This document shows, one piece after another, positions 5,503 to 6,018 of a DNA stretch of 6,018 nt. This DNA is from CAZVEV01 sp964625865 (lineage in GTDB: Bacteria; Planctomycetota; Phycisphaerae; SM23-33). The notes beneath the pieces are model-generated. The model did no database searches and was not told the DNA's origin. It saw only the letters and a program-made list of their open reading frames with translations. Each line of letters starts with the position of its first letter. The stretch's first letter is position 1. Where the stretch lies: the NCBI GenBank assembly GCA_964625865.1, contig CAZVEV010000335.1, positions 1 through 6,018 on the forward strand, written 5' to 3'. The translations under genes and the position numbers were made by a program.

Positions 5503-5943
5503 ATGCTGACAGAGAAGAGCGTTGAGATCGACCGGCCGATTGACGAGGTGTTCGATTACACGACGAAGAACGTCGCCGAGTGGAGCACCATCGTCGTGGC
5601 CGACGAGGTCATCAACGAGAAGCCGGAGGGCGTCGGGACGACCTTCAGATGTGTCACCGCCGACAGGGGCCGGCGAATGGAATTCCAGGGCGTCGTGACG
5701 CGCCACGAACCGCCGACGGCCCACACGGTCGTCATGACGGGCAAGCAGTTCGACATCGAGGCCGAGTACCTGTTCGAGGACCTCGGCGGGCGGACGCGCG
5801 TCACGCAACTGTCGACGGTCAAGGGCAAGGGGCTGACGAAGGTGATGTTCGCGCTGCTCGGCTGGCTGATGAAGAAGTCCGGCTGCGACGCCGTGGAGCG
5901 GGAACTGGCGAACCTCAAGCGGTTGCTTGAATCGCGGGGCTGA
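5503..5943 (+). CDS. SRPBCC family protein (polyketide cyclase/START-like)
   Basis: A 146-residue cytoplasmic protein with the START/Bet v 1-like helix-grip fold. It opens with the typical strand and helix of the family, SVEIDRPIDEVFDYTTKNVAEW (6-27), continues through GVGTTFRCVTADRGRRMEFQGVVTRHEPP (43-71), and ends in a long amphipathic helix, GCDAVERELANLKRLLES (127-144). The fold binds a hydrophobic ligand in a central cavity; the ligand and any enzymatic role cannot be read from sequence. Length is normal for the family. The ATG at 5503 is chosen because GAGGA (5491-5495) lies 7 nt before it and the family's first strand starts a few residues later; an in-frame GTG at 5395 would add 36 residues lacking family character. 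It is divergent from the 655-residue gene, with no partner downstream in the window. Confidence 0.85.
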   Translation: MLTEKSVEIDRPIDEVFDYTTKNVAEWSTIVVADEVINEKPEGVGTTFRCVTADRGRRMEFQGVVTRHEPPTAHTVVMTGKQFDIEAEYLFEDLGGRTRVTQLSTVKGKGLTKVMFALLGWLMKKSGCDAVERELANLKRLLESRG

Positions 5944-5964
5944 TCGGGAAGGAGATCGAACAGA

Positions 5965-6018
5965 AAAGGGGACAGTCCTTCATGAGCCTTTGGCTCACCC
6001 GTAGAGTATGAAAATGGG
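5965..6018. repeat. Possible REP-like element edge with hairpin
   Basis: Downstream of the SRPBCC stop is GAAAAGGGGACAGTCC (5963-5978), then a perfect 6-bp hairpin TGAGCC-TTT-GGCTCA (5983-5997), and at the window end GAAAATGGG, which looks like the start of a second copy of the first motif. Motifs of the AAAAGGGGACAG form are, from memory, common in dispersed palindromic elements and beside IS200/RAYT-type transposase genes. The hairpin lacks a following U-run, so it is a poor terminator. The element, if real, continues past the window. Confidence 0.35.

Overview
The window looks like a chromosomal stretch of a GC-rich bacterium, most likely from the Planctomycetota and perhaps a Phycisphaerae-like lineage. 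That is inferred from the combination of genes: a secreted protein with a PEP-CTERM exosortase tag, a XylR-type regulator (LacI-like sensor fused to an AraC DNA-binding domain), and a large exported protein joining a helical repeat region to a LamG/DUF1080-like sandwich and a discoidin-like domain. No rRNA or other taxonomic marker is present, so this assignment is tentative.

Layout, left to right. Bases 1-54 hold no supported gene. A 118-bp direct repeat (copy 1, 55-172) is followed by a minus-strand PEP-CTERM gene (218-1000) and a second copy of the repeat (1025-1142), exactly 970 bp away. The right copy fills the divergent intergenic region between the PEP-CTERM gene and the plus-strand XylR-like regulator (1279-2511). 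It carries good promoter-like elements pointing both ways around one near-palindromic -10 region. The regulator converges on a minus-strand lipoprotein peroxiredoxin of the Bcp/PrxQ type (2576-3157). Upstream of the peroxiredoxin on the same strand is a 655-residue exported protein (3287-5254, GTG start) with a well-formed promoter of its own. Divergent from it is a small SRPBCC-fold protein (5503-5943). The window ends in a short hairpin and an AAAAGGGGACAG-type motif that resembles the edge of a dispersed REP-like element.

The genes do not form an obvious pathway. Three of the five products (PEP-CTERM protein, lipoprotein peroxiredoxin, 655-residue protein) are predicted to leave the cytoplasm, so the region leans towards cell-envelope functions. 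The regulator has no sugar-metabolism genes beside it; its closest candidate target is the divergent PEP-CTERM gene or itself.

The most interesting structure is the pair of near-identical long repeats around the PEP-CTERM gene. They differ at three positions in the first 110 bp, and all three fall in or beside the promoter elements. The transcribed leader part (64 bp) is identical in the two copies.
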